This document shows, in pieces, positions 27,539-35,810 of a stretch of DNA of 64,000 bases. Positions within the stretch are counted from its first letter, which is position 1. The number at the start of each line of letters is the position of its first letter. The stretch is from positions 1,240,001 to 1,304,000 of the forward strand of contig NZ_CP080627.1 of the NCBI RefSeq assembly GCF_025917315.1, written 5' to 3'. The DNA is from Halomonas qaidamensis (GTDB lineage: Bacteria; Pseudomonadota; Gammaproteobacteria; Pseudomonadales; Halomonadaceae). The translations under genes and the position numbers were made by a program. The notes beneath the pieces are model-generated. The model was given only the letters and a program-made list of their open reading frames with translations. It searched no databases and was not told the origin of the DNA.

Positions 27539-28660
27539 ATGACACATGTGGTGATTACCGGTACTGGACTCTACACACCGGAACACGCCATTGATAACGC
27601 GTCGTTGGTGAAAGCATTTAACGCGTGGGTGGACAGCCAGAATGCTCATTATGCTGATGCAATTGCACGTGGTGAACGAGAGCCGTTGTCACATTCAAGC
27701 AGCGAGTTTATTGAAAAAGCTTCCGGTATAAAAAGCCGTTACGTGTTGGACGCCTCGGGAATTCTTGACCCGGTGCGTATGCGGCCTAAACTGCCACAGC
27801 GTAGTAATGACGAGCCGTCTCTGCAGTGTGATATGGCGATTCAAGCGGCACGTCAAGCGTTGGCCGCAGCCAAAGTTGATGCTGCTGATATTGAGCTTGT
27901 TATTGTGGCGTGTTCAAACCTGGAGCGTGCCTATCCAGCCGTAGCCGTCGAAGTACAGCAAGCGCTTGGTGCAGGTGGTTATGGTTTTGATATGAACGTA
28001 GCATGTAGTTCTGCCACCTTTGCACTGGAAACAGCGGCCAATGCCATTGCATCAGGTAGCGTTAAACGGGCACTCATTGTAAACCCAGAAATTTGTTCAG
28101 CCCATCTCAACTTTACAGATCGAGACAGCCACTTTATTTTTGGTGATGCTTGTACAGCTATGGTGCTAGAAAGTAGTGACTGTGCGGTGGCAAATGAGCA
28201 GTATGAAATATTGGGTACGCGTTTGGTGACTAAGTTCTCTAACGCGATCCGTAACAACGCGGGCTTTTTGAATCGCGTTACCGACAGTGATCCGCTGGCG
28301 CTAGATAAGCTGTTTGTACAAGAAGGGCGACGGGTTTTCCGCGAAGTGTGCCCTATGGTAGCTCAATTGATTTCAAGTCATTTAGCTTCTCTAGAGTTGT
28401 CTGGAAGCGATTTGAAACGCATGTGGCTACACCAAGCTAACCGTCATATGAATGACCTAATTGCGCGTAAAGTATTGGGCGTTGAACCCAGTGAAGCACA
28501 AGCGCCGATTATTCTGGATCGCTATGCTAATACCAGCTCAGCGGGGTCAATTATTGCCTTTCACCTGCATCGTGATCAGTTTGAAAGCGGTGATATTGGG
28601 GTGATTTGTTCGTTTGGCGCCGGCTACAGTGCCGGTAGCGTTGTGTTACGTCGTCACTGA
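27539..28660 (+). CDS. 3-oxoacyl-ACP synthase III-like protein (FabH superfamily)
   Basis: This 373-residue thiolase-fold enzyme has the KAS III triad: Cys in DMNVACSSATFAL (about 160), His in WLHQANRHMND, Asn in RYANTSSAGSI. It is longer than classical FabH (about 320) because of an N-terminal insertion (about 25-80: SQNAHYADAIARGEREPLS). That feature is shared with the Pseudomonas PA3286-type synthases, which condense medium-chain acyl-CoA with malonyl-ACP and shunt beta-oxidation products into fatty-acid synthesis. The placement after a fatty-acid activation gene fits, but substrate choice is inferred. AAAAGGAG lies before the ATG, and TTGACA at about 27496 may be part of its promoter. Confidence 0.85.
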   Translation: MTHVVITGTGLYTPEHAIDNASLVKAFNAWVDSQNAHYADAIARGEREPLSHSSSEFIEKASGIKSRYVLDASGILDPVRMRPKLPQRSNDEPSLQCDMAIQAARQALAAAKVDAADIELVIVACSNLERAYPAVAVEVQQALGAGGYGFDMNVACSSATFALETAANAIASGSVKRALIVNPEICSAHLNFTDRDSHFIFGDACTAMVLESSDCAVANEQYEILGTRLVTKFSNAIRNNAGFLNRVTDSDPLALDKLFVQEGRRVFREVCPMVAQLISSHLASLELSGSDLKRMWLHQANRHMNDLIARKVLGVEPSEAQAPIILDRYANTSSAGSIIAFHLHRDQFESGDIGVICSFGAGYSAGSVVLRRH

Positions 28661-28736
28661 TAGTGGTGTTTTATTCATTGTTTTAGGCGTGAATCGCTAC
28701 CAACAACACGCTCCATATGCTGAAAGAGGAATTGTC

Positions 28737-29537
28737 ATGCTTGGGTTATTAGCAAAGCATAAACGCGCACTTAGTTGGCGCTACAAGGGATTGCCTGTCT
28801 TGCTACTAGCCATATTAAGCATGAGCGGATGCGCCAGTTCAGGACCTAATGTTAGTGAACAAGCTCATCCCGAAGATCCCTGGGAAGGGTTTAACCGTCG
28901 GGTGTTTGTTTTTAACGACGTTTTAGATCGTTATACACTCAAGCCGTTAGCACAAGGTTATCAAACGGTTACTCCTGGCCCTATACAAACTGGTGTCGGT
29001 AATTTTTTCTCTAACCTAAGTGAAGTACGCACTGCATTAAACAGTTTGCTCCAGGGCAAGCCTGCTAATGCAGGTTTAGCTACTTCACGCTTTTTAATTA
29101 ACTCGACCGTTGGTATAGGCGGGCTGTTAGATTACGCTACGTTGATGGAAATCAACGCTGATAAAGAAGATTTTGGTCAGACGCTGGCGGTATGGGGCTG
29201 GGAGGACTCGCGCTATTTAGTGCTGCCACTGCTAGGTCCTCGCACATTAAGAGACACCACCGGGTTGCCGTTTGATATTGCTGCCCATCCTATTACCTAT
29301 ATGGATGACCATACGCTTAGAGCTGGCTTGACGGCACTGGATATTATCCATATTCGTGCTGGGTTGCTTGACCAAGAAGCATTGATTAGTGGCGACCGTT
29401 ACCGCTTTATTCGCGATGCCTTCTTACAACGCCGTCAATTTGAAATTAATGATGGTGAACTTGGGGATGACCCATTTGCCATGGACGATTTTGAATTCGA
29501 TGATACCGATTTTGGTGACGACGATTTCGCCGATTGA
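28737..29537 (+). CDS. mlaA: MlaA (VacJ) outer-membrane lipoprotein
   Basis: MlaA removes phospholipid from the outer leaflet of the outer membrane and hands it to the MlaC/MlaFEDB retrograde pathway. ATG at 28737, with AAGAGGA before it, gives a 266-residue protein. A lipoprotein signal peptide ends in the lipobox LSMSGC (Cys about residue 33). The frame's earlier start at 28614 would lie inside the preceding gene. Family signatures: DPWEGFNRRVFVFND, then FFSNLSEVRTALNSLLQGK, RFLINSTVGIGGLLDYA and GPRTLRDTTG. The acidic tail DDFEFDDTDFGDDDFAD is an unusual, strongly charged extension. No other mla genes are nearby. Confidence 0.95.
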   Translation: MLGLLAKHKRALSWRYKGLPVLLLAILSMSGCASSGPNVSEQAHPEDPWEGFNRRVFVFNDVLDRYTLKPLAQGYQTVTPGPIQTGVGNFFSNLSEVRTALNSLLQGKPANAGLATSRFLINSTVGIGGLLDYATLMEINADKEDFGQTLAVWGWEDSRYLVLPLLGPRTLRDTTGLPFDIAAHPITYMDDHTLRAGLTALDIIHIRAGLLDQEALISGDRYRFIRDAFLQRRQFEINDGELGDDPFAMDDFEFDDTDFGDDDFAD

Positions 29538-29545
29538 GGCTTAAT

Positions 29546-30739
29546 ATGGATCATTCTAAGCAGTTGATCGCGGTGATCGATGAGCCGGGGCAAGAGCGTG
29601 ATGCGTTAGCGGAAGCGATCACATGTGATGGCCTATGGGTATTTGCAGCGGAGAATATTGATAATTTGCCCGCTGATACTGCACTGATTGTTGCTCATGC
29701 AAGGGCAGTGCCGCGCCAACACTGGTCGCAGCTTACCAATCGCTTGCCCACTCTGGTTGTTAGCGATTCTCGTCAAGATGCTGATTTGATTAAGGCAGTT
29801 GACGTTGGTTTAGTGGATTATATTGTTCATCCACTACGTCACGCGGAACTGTTGCGTCGGATGATTCGCAAAGCCATTGAGCTTCACACTCTGGCTCAGG
29901 AGCGAGATCGAGACCGAGAGCGGTTGGCGGAACTAAACGAAAGCCTGGAAACGCACTTGGCCTTGCTGCGAATGGATCAGCAGAGCGGCGGACATATTCA
30001 GCGGCGTTTACTGCCGATTCATCCCAAAGTCATCAACGGAGTGTATTACGATTATTGGTTTGCGCCTTCGCTGTATTTATCAGGTGATTTCCTTGACTAT
30101 CAGCGTTATAACGACCGCTACAGCGCGTTTTATTTTGCCGATGTGTCAGGCCATGGCGCGTCATCTGCGTTCGTTACTGTGCTGCTCAAATATCTGTGTA
30201 ACCGTTGGTTGAATGAGTGGGATGGGCAATCGCCAGAACAGCTGGCGCCAAATTGGTTGGCGGCATTAAACCGAGAATTGCAGGACACGGATATTGGTAA
30301 ACACGCGACCTTATTTGTTGGTGTTATTGACCATGAGGCTCGTAAGCTTCACTATTCGCTTGGCGCGCAGCTTCCTATGCCGTTGCTGGTATCGGGTGGT
30401 AAACTAGCGCGTCTGGAAGGTGAGGGAATGCCAGTAGGTCTTTTTCCAGATGTAGAGTATCCTTCGCTCAGCTGTGCTTTACCGGCCGATTTTCATTTAT
30501 GGCTGTGTTCAGATGGTGTATTGGAATGCTTGCCGGGTAAGACGCTCGACACGCGGCTCAAGGAACTTGAGCAATTAGTAAGCGAAAGTGTCACGCTTGA
30601 GCAGTTGCGCGATCGGTTAGCTAATACCAACTCGCTTCTTATAGAAGGCGATGCGGATGATGAGGCGAACCAGGACCGCGATGCTTTACCCGATGACCTG
30701 ACAATCATGATGGTGAGCGGATTTGGTCATGCTGATTGA
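29546..30739 (+). CDS. Pseudo-receiver/PP2C-type phosphatase regulator (HsbR-like)
   Basis: Domains in order: a receiver-like fold (residues about 5-115), a coiled linker rich in Glu/Arg (RDRERLAELNESLETHLALL), and a SpoIIE-type PP2C phosphatase (about 150-397). The phosphatase keeps its metal ligands (LSGDFLD, FADVSGHGASSAF, LCSDGVLE, LPDDLTIMMVSG). The receiver is degenerate: the strand that should end in the phospho-acceptor Asp reads TALIVAHARAVP, and the Lys position reads VHPLRH. Pseudomonas HsbR has a similar receiver-PP2C start but carries an added kinase domain, absent here. The start ATG 29546 follows GAGG. It overlaps the STAS gene by 11 bp; the phosphatase probably dephosphorylates that protein. 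Confidence 0.85.
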   Translation: MDHSKQLIAVIDEPGQERDALAEAITCDGLWVFAAENIDNLPADTALIVAHARAVPRQHWSQLTNRLPTLVVSDSRQDADLIKAVDVGLVDYIVHPLRHAELLRRMIRKAIELHTLAQERDRDRERLAELNESLETHLALLRMDQQSGGHIQRRLLPIHPKVINGVYYDYWFAPSLYLSGDFLDYQRYNDRYSAFYFADVSGHGASSAFVTVLLKYLCNRWLNEWDGQSPEQLAPNWLAALNRELQDTDIGKHATLFVGVIDHEARKLHYSLGAQLPMPLLVSGGKLARLEGEGMPVGLFPDVEYPSLSCALPADFHLWLCSDGVLECLPGKTLDTRLKELEQLVSESVTLEQLRDRLANTNSLLIEGDADDEANQDRDALPDDLTIMMVSGFGHAD

Positions 30740-31244
30740 AGAAGGCCGCATTAAAGCGGCGTTCGATTCCGGTGTTTTTGTTTTAAAATTATGCGGTGAT
30801 GTACGCTTAACGCTGTGCGCTACCCTTGATACCCAAGCTCAACGCCTTGCGGAAACGCCAGGGCTGACGGCGGTGCTAATTGACCTGCGAGAAGCAACGA
30901 ATGTTGATTCGACAGCGTTGGGTTTTCTTGCCAAAGTGGCAATGGCAGTAAAAGGGCGTTTAGAGCAACCTCCCACCATCATTGCTGATAACCCTGACGT
31001 GCGGCAAATGCTTGATGTGATGGGGTTTGCACGCTTTTTTACGTTGATGGAAGCACCTTTGCAGCAAGCGTCAAAATTAACGTCGGCACTCGAAGACTTG
31101 CCTGCTGAGCCAGCTGATGAGGAAGGATTGCGTGAGCGTATTTTAGAGGCCCATCGAATTTTGATGCATATGAACGAGCACAACCGCGAACAGTTTCAAC
31201 CGCTTGTGGAAATGCTCGAAGCGCAAAACACCACAGCCCATTAA
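30729..31244 (+). CDS. STAS-domain anti-sigma factor antagonist (HsbA-like)
   Basis: This 171-residue protein has an N-terminal STAS fold (about 1-105). The phospho-acceptor Ser of anti-anti-sigma factors lies in NVDSTALGFLAKV. The rest (about 110-171) is helical and charged (EEGLRERILEAHRILMHMNEHNREQ), beyond a minimal STAS protein of about 100 residues. Starting inside the phosphatase gene (ATG 30729), it should be translated with it. In Pseudomonas the related HsbA switches between an anti-sigma factor and a diguanylate cyclase depending on phosphorylation. Here neither partner nor a kinase is nearby, so the target is unknown. A terminator follows. Confidence 0.87.
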   Translation: MLIEEGRIKAAFDSGVFVLKLCGDVRLTLCATLDTQAQRLAETPGLTAVLIDLREATNVDSTALGFLAKVAMAVKGRLEQPPTIIADNPDVRQMLDVMGFARFFTLMEAPLQQASKLTSALEDLPAEPADEEGLRERILEAHRILMHMNEHNREQFQPLVEMLEAQNTTAH

Positions 31245-31293
31245 CACGTCATCAGCGTACATGTTGCAAAAATGCGATCTTTATCAAGGAAGT

Positions 31294-31327
31294 GCCCTCT
31301 AAGAAAATATTCCTAGAGGGCCTTTTT
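31294..31327 (+). terminator. Terminator of the phosphatase/STAS operon
   Basis: GCCCTCTA (31294-31301) pairs with TAGAGGGC (31314-31321) around a 12-nt AT-rich loop; CTTTTT follows. It lies 50 bp after the STAS stop. Confidence 0.75.
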
Positions 31328-31409
31328 GACTTTGTTGTCTTCTGTTTTATCTCAGTCGCCTATTTTTGTCTCAGTAGCTTCTAGTTCCACAAGACAGCAA
31401 GTAGGTGCA

Positions 31410-32348
31410 TTAGCCATTACGCAGCGTGCTGAGCAGCTCTTCAAGTTTGCGTTGGTCAGCCATAAATTTGCGAATACCTTCTGCCAGTTTATCCGTTGCC
31501 ATTTCGTCTTCGTTCATCGCCCAACGGAAATCTGTCTGTGTTAATGCCTCACTCGGCGTGCTGCTGGCCGTTTGGGCGATGAGCTGTTGCGGTAGCTCAC
31601 CCTGAAGTTCATCTAGTTCATTAAGTAGTGCAGGAGAGATCGTTAAACGATCACAGCCTGCCAGTGCCTGAATCTCCCCCACGTTTCTGAAGCTTGCGCC
31701 CATCACAATGGTGGGGTAGCCGTGACTCTTGTAGTAGTCATAAATACGCTTAACAGACTGCACGCCCGGATCATTGGCACCGCTAAAATCAGTGTCAGGA
31801 TGTTTAGCTTTATGCCAGTCAAGAATACGGCCTACAAATGGTGAAATAAGCGTTGCACCAGCATCTGCACAGGCTTGCGCCTGGGCAAAGCCAAATAACA
31901 AGGTCAAGTTTGTACGAATACCATCACGCTCAAGTTGACGAGCGGCTTGGATGCCCTCCCAGGTCGAGGCCATTTTGATCAAAATACGCTCAGGTCCCAC
32001 TCCATGCTGTGCATAGCGCTCAATCAGTGAGTGCGCCTTGGCAATAGTGGCATCACGATCAAACGATAGTCGGGCACTGACTTCAGTTGATACATAGCCG
32101 GGTACCAGCTCGCTGATTTCGCTACCGATATCAACAGCGACACGATCTACTGCATCTTCGAGATTGATGCTTTCTTTAGCAATGCTAGCCAGGCGTGCGC
32201 GTCGATCTTCTTGCTGAGCCGCTTGCAGGATAAGTGATGGATTGGTGGTGGCATCTTGCGGCTGAAAACGGCGGATAGCCTCAAGGTCGCCGGTGTCAGC
32301 GACCACCGTAGTCATCTTTTTTAATTGAGTTAGTAGGCTAGTAGCCAT
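31410..32348 (-). CDS. tal: Transaldolase
   Basis: Transaldolase moves a dihydroxyacetone unit between sugar phosphates in the non-oxidative pentose phosphate pathway. The 312-residue product shows the family N-terminus [29 protein letters not shown]. The Schiff-base lysine lies in [16 protein letters not shown], and [27 protein letters not shown] follows. The length and pattern are those of TalB. AAGGAG lies before the ATG. It is convergent with the STAS gene and divergent from the Bcr/CflA transporter. Confidence 0.96.
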   Translation of the reverse strand: MATSLLTQLKKMTTVVADTGDLEAIRRFQPQDATTNPSLILQAAQQEDRRARLASIAKESINLEDAVDRVAVDIGSEISELVPGYVSTEVSARLSFDRDATIAKAHSLIERYAQHGVGPERILIKMASTWEGIQAARQLERDGIRTNLTLLFGFAQAQACADAGATLISPFVGRILDWHKAKHPDTDFSGANDPGVQSVKRIYDYYKSHGYPTIVMGASFRNVGEIQALAGCDRLTISPALLNELDELQGELPQQLIAQTASSTPSEALTQTDFRWAMNEDEMATDKLAEGIRKFMADQRKLEELLSTLRNG

Positions 32349-32541
32349 GCACCGCTCCTTAGTTGTCTTTTAGATAGCTGTCGTTGAGATCGTAATGGTT
32401 GAAATAGTAATCATCGGACTACTTTAGCAAGGCCATTGCTCAGCGAACAGAGACCGACAAACGAATTGAAATCGATTATAATTAGCGTCCTATCTATTCA
32501 GCGGCATTCTCTGCTGTTTAGTGCCCACTTCAAGGATATTT

Positions 32542-33735
32542 ATGGAACTTGATCCTCGTCGGGTGGCGCTGTTGGTGGCGGCCAATACAGCGCTTGCGCC
32601 GTTTGCAATTGATGCTTATTTACCTGCCATGGGGATACTGGCTGAAAATATCAATGCGAGTATTCATCATACTGAACTCTCTATCAGTATGTTCTTATTT
32701 GGTTTTGCAATAGGTCAGCTGTGCTTTGGACCACTGTCAGATCGGATTGGGCGTAAGCCTGTTTTACTCAGCGGTTTGGTGGTGTTTATGCTTGCAAGCC
32801 TAATGATCACTACCGTGGATAGTTTGTCTTCCTTGTTAGCATGGCGATTTATTCAAGCACTGGGCGGCGGTGCCTGTGTGGTGAATTCAGCAGCGATTGT
32901 GCGCGACTGCTTTAGCGGACGTGAAGCCGCTAAGGTCATGTCAACAATGGCGATGATTATGATGCTAGCACCATTGGTCGCTCCTGCGGTGGGCAGTCTC
33001 TTGCTACACGTTGCCGGGTGGTGGTTGATCTTTGTATTTTTGGCCGCTTATGCAGGATTTTTGCTTTGGCTGTTAGGCACGCGTTTACCCGAGACGCGAG
33101 ATACGAACCTGCCCGCTGCTTCGCCGCGCCAAGTTATACGTAACTACGCTAGCGTGCTGCGTCATAAAGAGGGGATGGGCTATATATGCGCCGTCGCAGC
33201 CTCATTCGCTGGGCTGTTTGCTTTTGTAACGGCTTCTCCATTTTTATACTTAGACTACTTCTCGTTATCGCCTAGCGTTTACCCACTAGTATTTGGCGTC
33301 AATGTCCTTGTGATTGCGTTATCTAATCGCGTCAATATTCATTTGCTGCGTAAGCGCTCGCCTCAGCAGAATTTAAGACTTGGGTTAACCATTCAGCTCA
33401 TTGCAGCGCTAGGGCTGGTAACAGTGACAGCCCTTAATCTCGCGTCGCTTTATGTAGTGGTTCCGCTGATCATGCTGTTTACCGGCATGATTGGCTTGAT
33501 CACGCCAAATGCCATCTCTGCGCTACTCGATCATTTCGGACATATTAGTGCCACAGCAACTGCCTTGCTGGGCGGCATCCAGTTTAGCTGTGGGGCTATT
33601 GCTGGGGTGATGGTGGGCTTATTCCAAGTAGAGCACTTGTGGCCAATGGTGCTCACAATGTTGGGAGCCGCGCTGCTAGGTAACATCGGCGTTAGAAAAC
33701 TGACAAGTAAGCCTACGTACGATGTTTCGTACTAA
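32542..33735 (+). CDS. Bcr/CflA-family multidrug efflux transporter (MFS)
   Basis: The 397-residue product has 12 predicted membrane helices. It carries the MFS loop motif GQLCFGPLSDRIGRKPVLLSG (about 70-90) and the DHA1-specific start FAIDAYLPAMGILAENI typical of Bcr/CflA drug exporters. ATG 32542 has AAGGA seven bases upstream; the frame is open from GTG 32521 but less convincing there. A likely -10 TATAAT lies at 32477-32482. The substrate cannot be told from sequence. Confidence 0.88.
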   Translation: MELDPRRVALLVAANTALAPFAIDAYLPAMGILAENINASIHHTELSISMFLFGFAIGQLCFGPLSDRIGRKPVLLSGLVVFMLASLMITTVDSLSSLLAWRFIQALGGGACVVNSAAIVRDCFSGREAAKVMSTMAMIMMLAPLVAPAVGSLLLHVAGWWLIFVFLAAYAGFLLWLLGTRLPETRDTNLPAASPRQVIRNYASVLRHKEGMGYICAVAASFAGLFAFVTASPFLYLDYFSLSPSVYPLVFGVNVLVIALSNRVNIHLLRKRSPQQNLRLGLTIQLIAALGLVTVTALNLASLYVVVPLIMLFTGMIGLITPNAISALLDHFGHISATATALLGGIQFSCGAIAGVMVGLFQVEHLWPMVLTMLGAALLGNIGVRKLTSKPTYDVSY

Positions 33736-33771
33736 TGTTGTTCTGTTGAATGATTCTAGCGTAAGGGCAAG

Positions 33772-34515
33772 ATGGTCGATTTAATGAATAACCTGTTGTC
33801 ATGGATGGATATGCCGCTTGATATATGGCTTTCTTGCTCAGCCGTATTGATGCTGGGAGCTTTCGTACAGCGTGCCACAGGTTTCGGTTTGGCAGTGGTA
33901 GGGGCGCCGCTACTACTAATGCTAGAGCCTCGCTTGGTGCCGGTTGTTTTAGTGCTGTTTGGATTCACCGTTTCATTACTAATGGTGCGCCACTATTGGC
34001 AAGAAGTACGCCTTGATGCGATAGGCGTTGCATTAATTGGCCGCTTGCCGGGGAACGCATTGGGTATTTGGTTATTGTTGGCTGCTCCGTTAGTAATATT
34101 GGAAAAGCTGATCGCTGCTATCGTGCTGTTTGCTGTAGCAGTAACACTGTTTCGTTTCCATCCCCCTGTGAACCGTGTGACGTTGTTCCTAGCTGGCGTT
34201 CTATCAGGTATCTTCGGCACGGTGGCTGCCATCGGTGGCCCTCCTATTGTCCTGCTAATGCATGGCTTCCCAGCGGATCGTCTACGCGGCAATTTAGCTG
34301 CTTTCTTTATTTTGACGTCTCTTTTAACGCTGGCAACGCTAGGGTTAGCAGGTCAGGTGTCTGCTTGGCATTTTAAATTGGCTTTAACATTTCTACCTGC
34401 AGTGCTAGTTGGTAACGCGTTGGCAGATACGATTGCTCATCGGTTGGATAGGCGATTGTTGCAGGGAGCTTCGCTTGGGCTATGCACGCTAGCGGCGTTG
34501 GGGCTGTTAATTTAG
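33772..34515 (+). CDS. TauE/SafE-family permease
   Basis: This 247-residue protein is almost entirely hydrophobic, with about eight membrane helices. It has the duplicated TauE motif: ATGFGLAVVGAPLLLML in the first half and SGIFGTVAAIGGPPIVLLM in the second. Family members export or import sulfite, sulfoacetate, taurine-derived and other organic anions; substrate unknown. The start may be ATG 33772 or 33784. It lies 36 bp after the Bcr gene, possibly cotranscribed. Confidence 0.85.
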   Translation: MVDLMNNLLSWMDMPLDIWLSCSAVLMLGAFVQRATGFGLAVVGAPLLLMLEPRLVPVVLVLFGFTVSLLMVRHYWQEVRLDAIGVALIGRLPGNALGIWLLLAAPLVILEKLIAAIVLFAVAVTLFRFHPPVNRVTLFLAGVLSGIFGTVAAIGGPPIVLLMHGFPADRLRGNLAAFFILTSLLTLATLGLAGQVSAWHFKLALTFLPAVLVGNALADTIAHRLDRRLLQGASLGLCTLAALGLLI

Positions 34516-34564
34516 TACGGGGTATGCGGTATTTCGGACTAAAATTTTTCTGTTAAGTCATGCT

Positions 34565-34582
34565 GTGTCACAAAGTTGTCAT
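34565..34582 (+). promoter_or_regulatory. Pho box upstream of pstS
   Basis: GTGTCACAAAGTTGTCAT is two TGTCA half-sites 11 bp apart, matching the PhoB direct-repeat box (CTGTCAT-N4-CTGTCAT) at most positions. It lies 61 bp before the pstS ATG. PhoB control is inferred. Confidence 0.75.
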
Positions 34583-34643
34583 CGAAGCGGTGCAAAGTAC
34601 GACCTGCGAAGGCCAAAACCTTACATCGACAGGAGTATTTCGC

Positions 34644-35657
34644 ATGAACCGTATTCTAAAAACGACCGTGATCGCGGCTGCCGTAATGAGCGTTGCCGGT
34701 GTTGCCCAGGCACGTGATCAGATCCGTATCGTAGGTTCCAGTACCGTTTACCCGTTTGCCAGCTACGTTACTGAAGAGTTCGGTGCCACTACCGGTAACC
34801 CTACCCCTGTTATTGAATCAACAGGGTCGGGTGGTGGTTTGCGTCTGTTCTGTAATGGTGTTGGCGAAGGCACGCCCGATATCACCAATGCGTCACGTCG
34901 TATGAAACCGTCTGAATTTGAGCGCTGTGAAGAGAACGGCGTGACTGATATCACCGAAGCTAAAATCGGTTCTGACGGTATCGTCCTTGGACAATCTGTT
35001 GATAACGATGCGGCAGATTTTACCTTGGAACATATTTTCCTTGCCGTAGCCGCCCAGGTTCCCGTTGATGGTGAGTTGGTTGATAACCCCTATACCAACT
35101 GGAGCGAAATTGACGACTCTTTACCGGACCGTGAGATTTCTATTTATGGGCCGCCCACGACCTCTGGTACCCGCGATGCGTTTGAAGAGCTGGTAATGGA
35201 AGTTGTCTCTGAAGAAATGGATGTCTACGGTGGCGAAGGTTATACCGAAATTCGCTCCGACGGTGTCTATATCGATGCAGGTGAAAACGATAATTTGATT
35301 GTTCAGCGTTTGTCAGAAGACACTAAAGCGTTCGGTATTTTTGGATACTCTTTCTTGACGGAAAATCCGGATACTATTCAAGGTGCTTCTATTGGTGGCG
35401 TTGAACCAGAAGTTGAAGCGATTAGTTCTGGCGAATACCCGGTTGCTCGCTCGCTGTGGTTCTACCTCAAGAATCAGCATGCTGACGAAGTACCACCAAT
35501 GTACGACTATGCCAATATGTTTATGGAAGAGCTGATGATTGGCAATGATGGCTATTTGGTTGATATTGGTTTGATTCCGTTGCCTGAAGCTGAGCGTGAA
35601 CAGGCTCGTCAGCGTGTTGCTGACCGTGCACAGTTAACGGTCGAAGATCTGAAGTAA
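34644..35657 (+). CDS. pstS: Phosphate-binding periplasmic protein PstS
   Basis: PstS captures phosphate for the PstCAB importer. ATG 34644, with AGGAG upstream, gives 337 residues; the longer frame from 34560 would begin inside the Pho box. A signal peptide (1-22, ending VAQA) precedes the mature start RDQIRIVGSSTVYPFASYVTEEF. Phosphate-contact segments are present: GSSTVYPF, ESTGSGGGLRLFC and TTSGTRDAF (S-G-T). The protein is acidic (many Asp/Glu), as common in halophiles. It belongs to the PstS family found with DUF3333-type PstA. A strong terminator separates it from pstC, so it can be made in excess. Confidence 0.95.
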   Translation: MNRILKTTVIAAAVMSVAGVAQARDQIRIVGSSTVYPFASYVTEEFGATTGNPTPVIESTGSGGGLRLFCNGVGEGTPDITNASRRMKPSEFERCEENGVTDITEAKIGSDGIVLGQSVDNDAADFTLEHIFLAVAAQVPVDGELVDNPYTNWSEIDDSLPDREISIYGPPTTSGTRDAFEELVMEVVSEEMDVYGGEGYTEIRSDGVYIDAGENDNLIVQRLSEDTKAFGIFGYSFLTENPDTIQGASIGGVEPEVEAISSGEYPVARSLWFYLKNQHADEVPPMYDYANMFMEELMIGNDGYLVDIGLIPLPEAEREQARQRVADRAQLTVEDLK

Positions 35658-35675
35658 GTTAACAACTTTTGATAC

Positions 35676-35713
35676 AAGAGGCCGGTAGCCACAAGCTACC
35701 GGCCTCTTATTTT
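35676..35713 (+). terminator. Terminator between pstS and pstC
   Basis: A perfect 14-bp stem (35676-35689 with 35695-35708, arms AAGAGGCCGGTAGC and GCTACCGGCCTCTT) has a 5-nt loop, followed by ATTTTG. It ends the pstS message before the second Pho box. Confidence 0.85.
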
Positions 35714-35734
35714 GAGTTGGCTTTATCTTGGCAT

Positions 35735-35752
35735 TTGTCACATTACTGTCAT
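35735..35752 (+). promoter_or_regulatory. Pho box upstream of pstC
   Basis: TTGTCACATTACTGTCAT has a near-perfect pair of heptamers 11 bp apart (TTGTCAC and CTGTCAT). It lies 58 bp before the pstC ATG, behind the pstS terminator. Confidence 0.8.
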
Positions 35753-35810
35753 GTTTTTGCTCCAAAGTGGTCGCCAATACGATCTCATTAAGTGATGCGA
35801 GAGAAATTCG

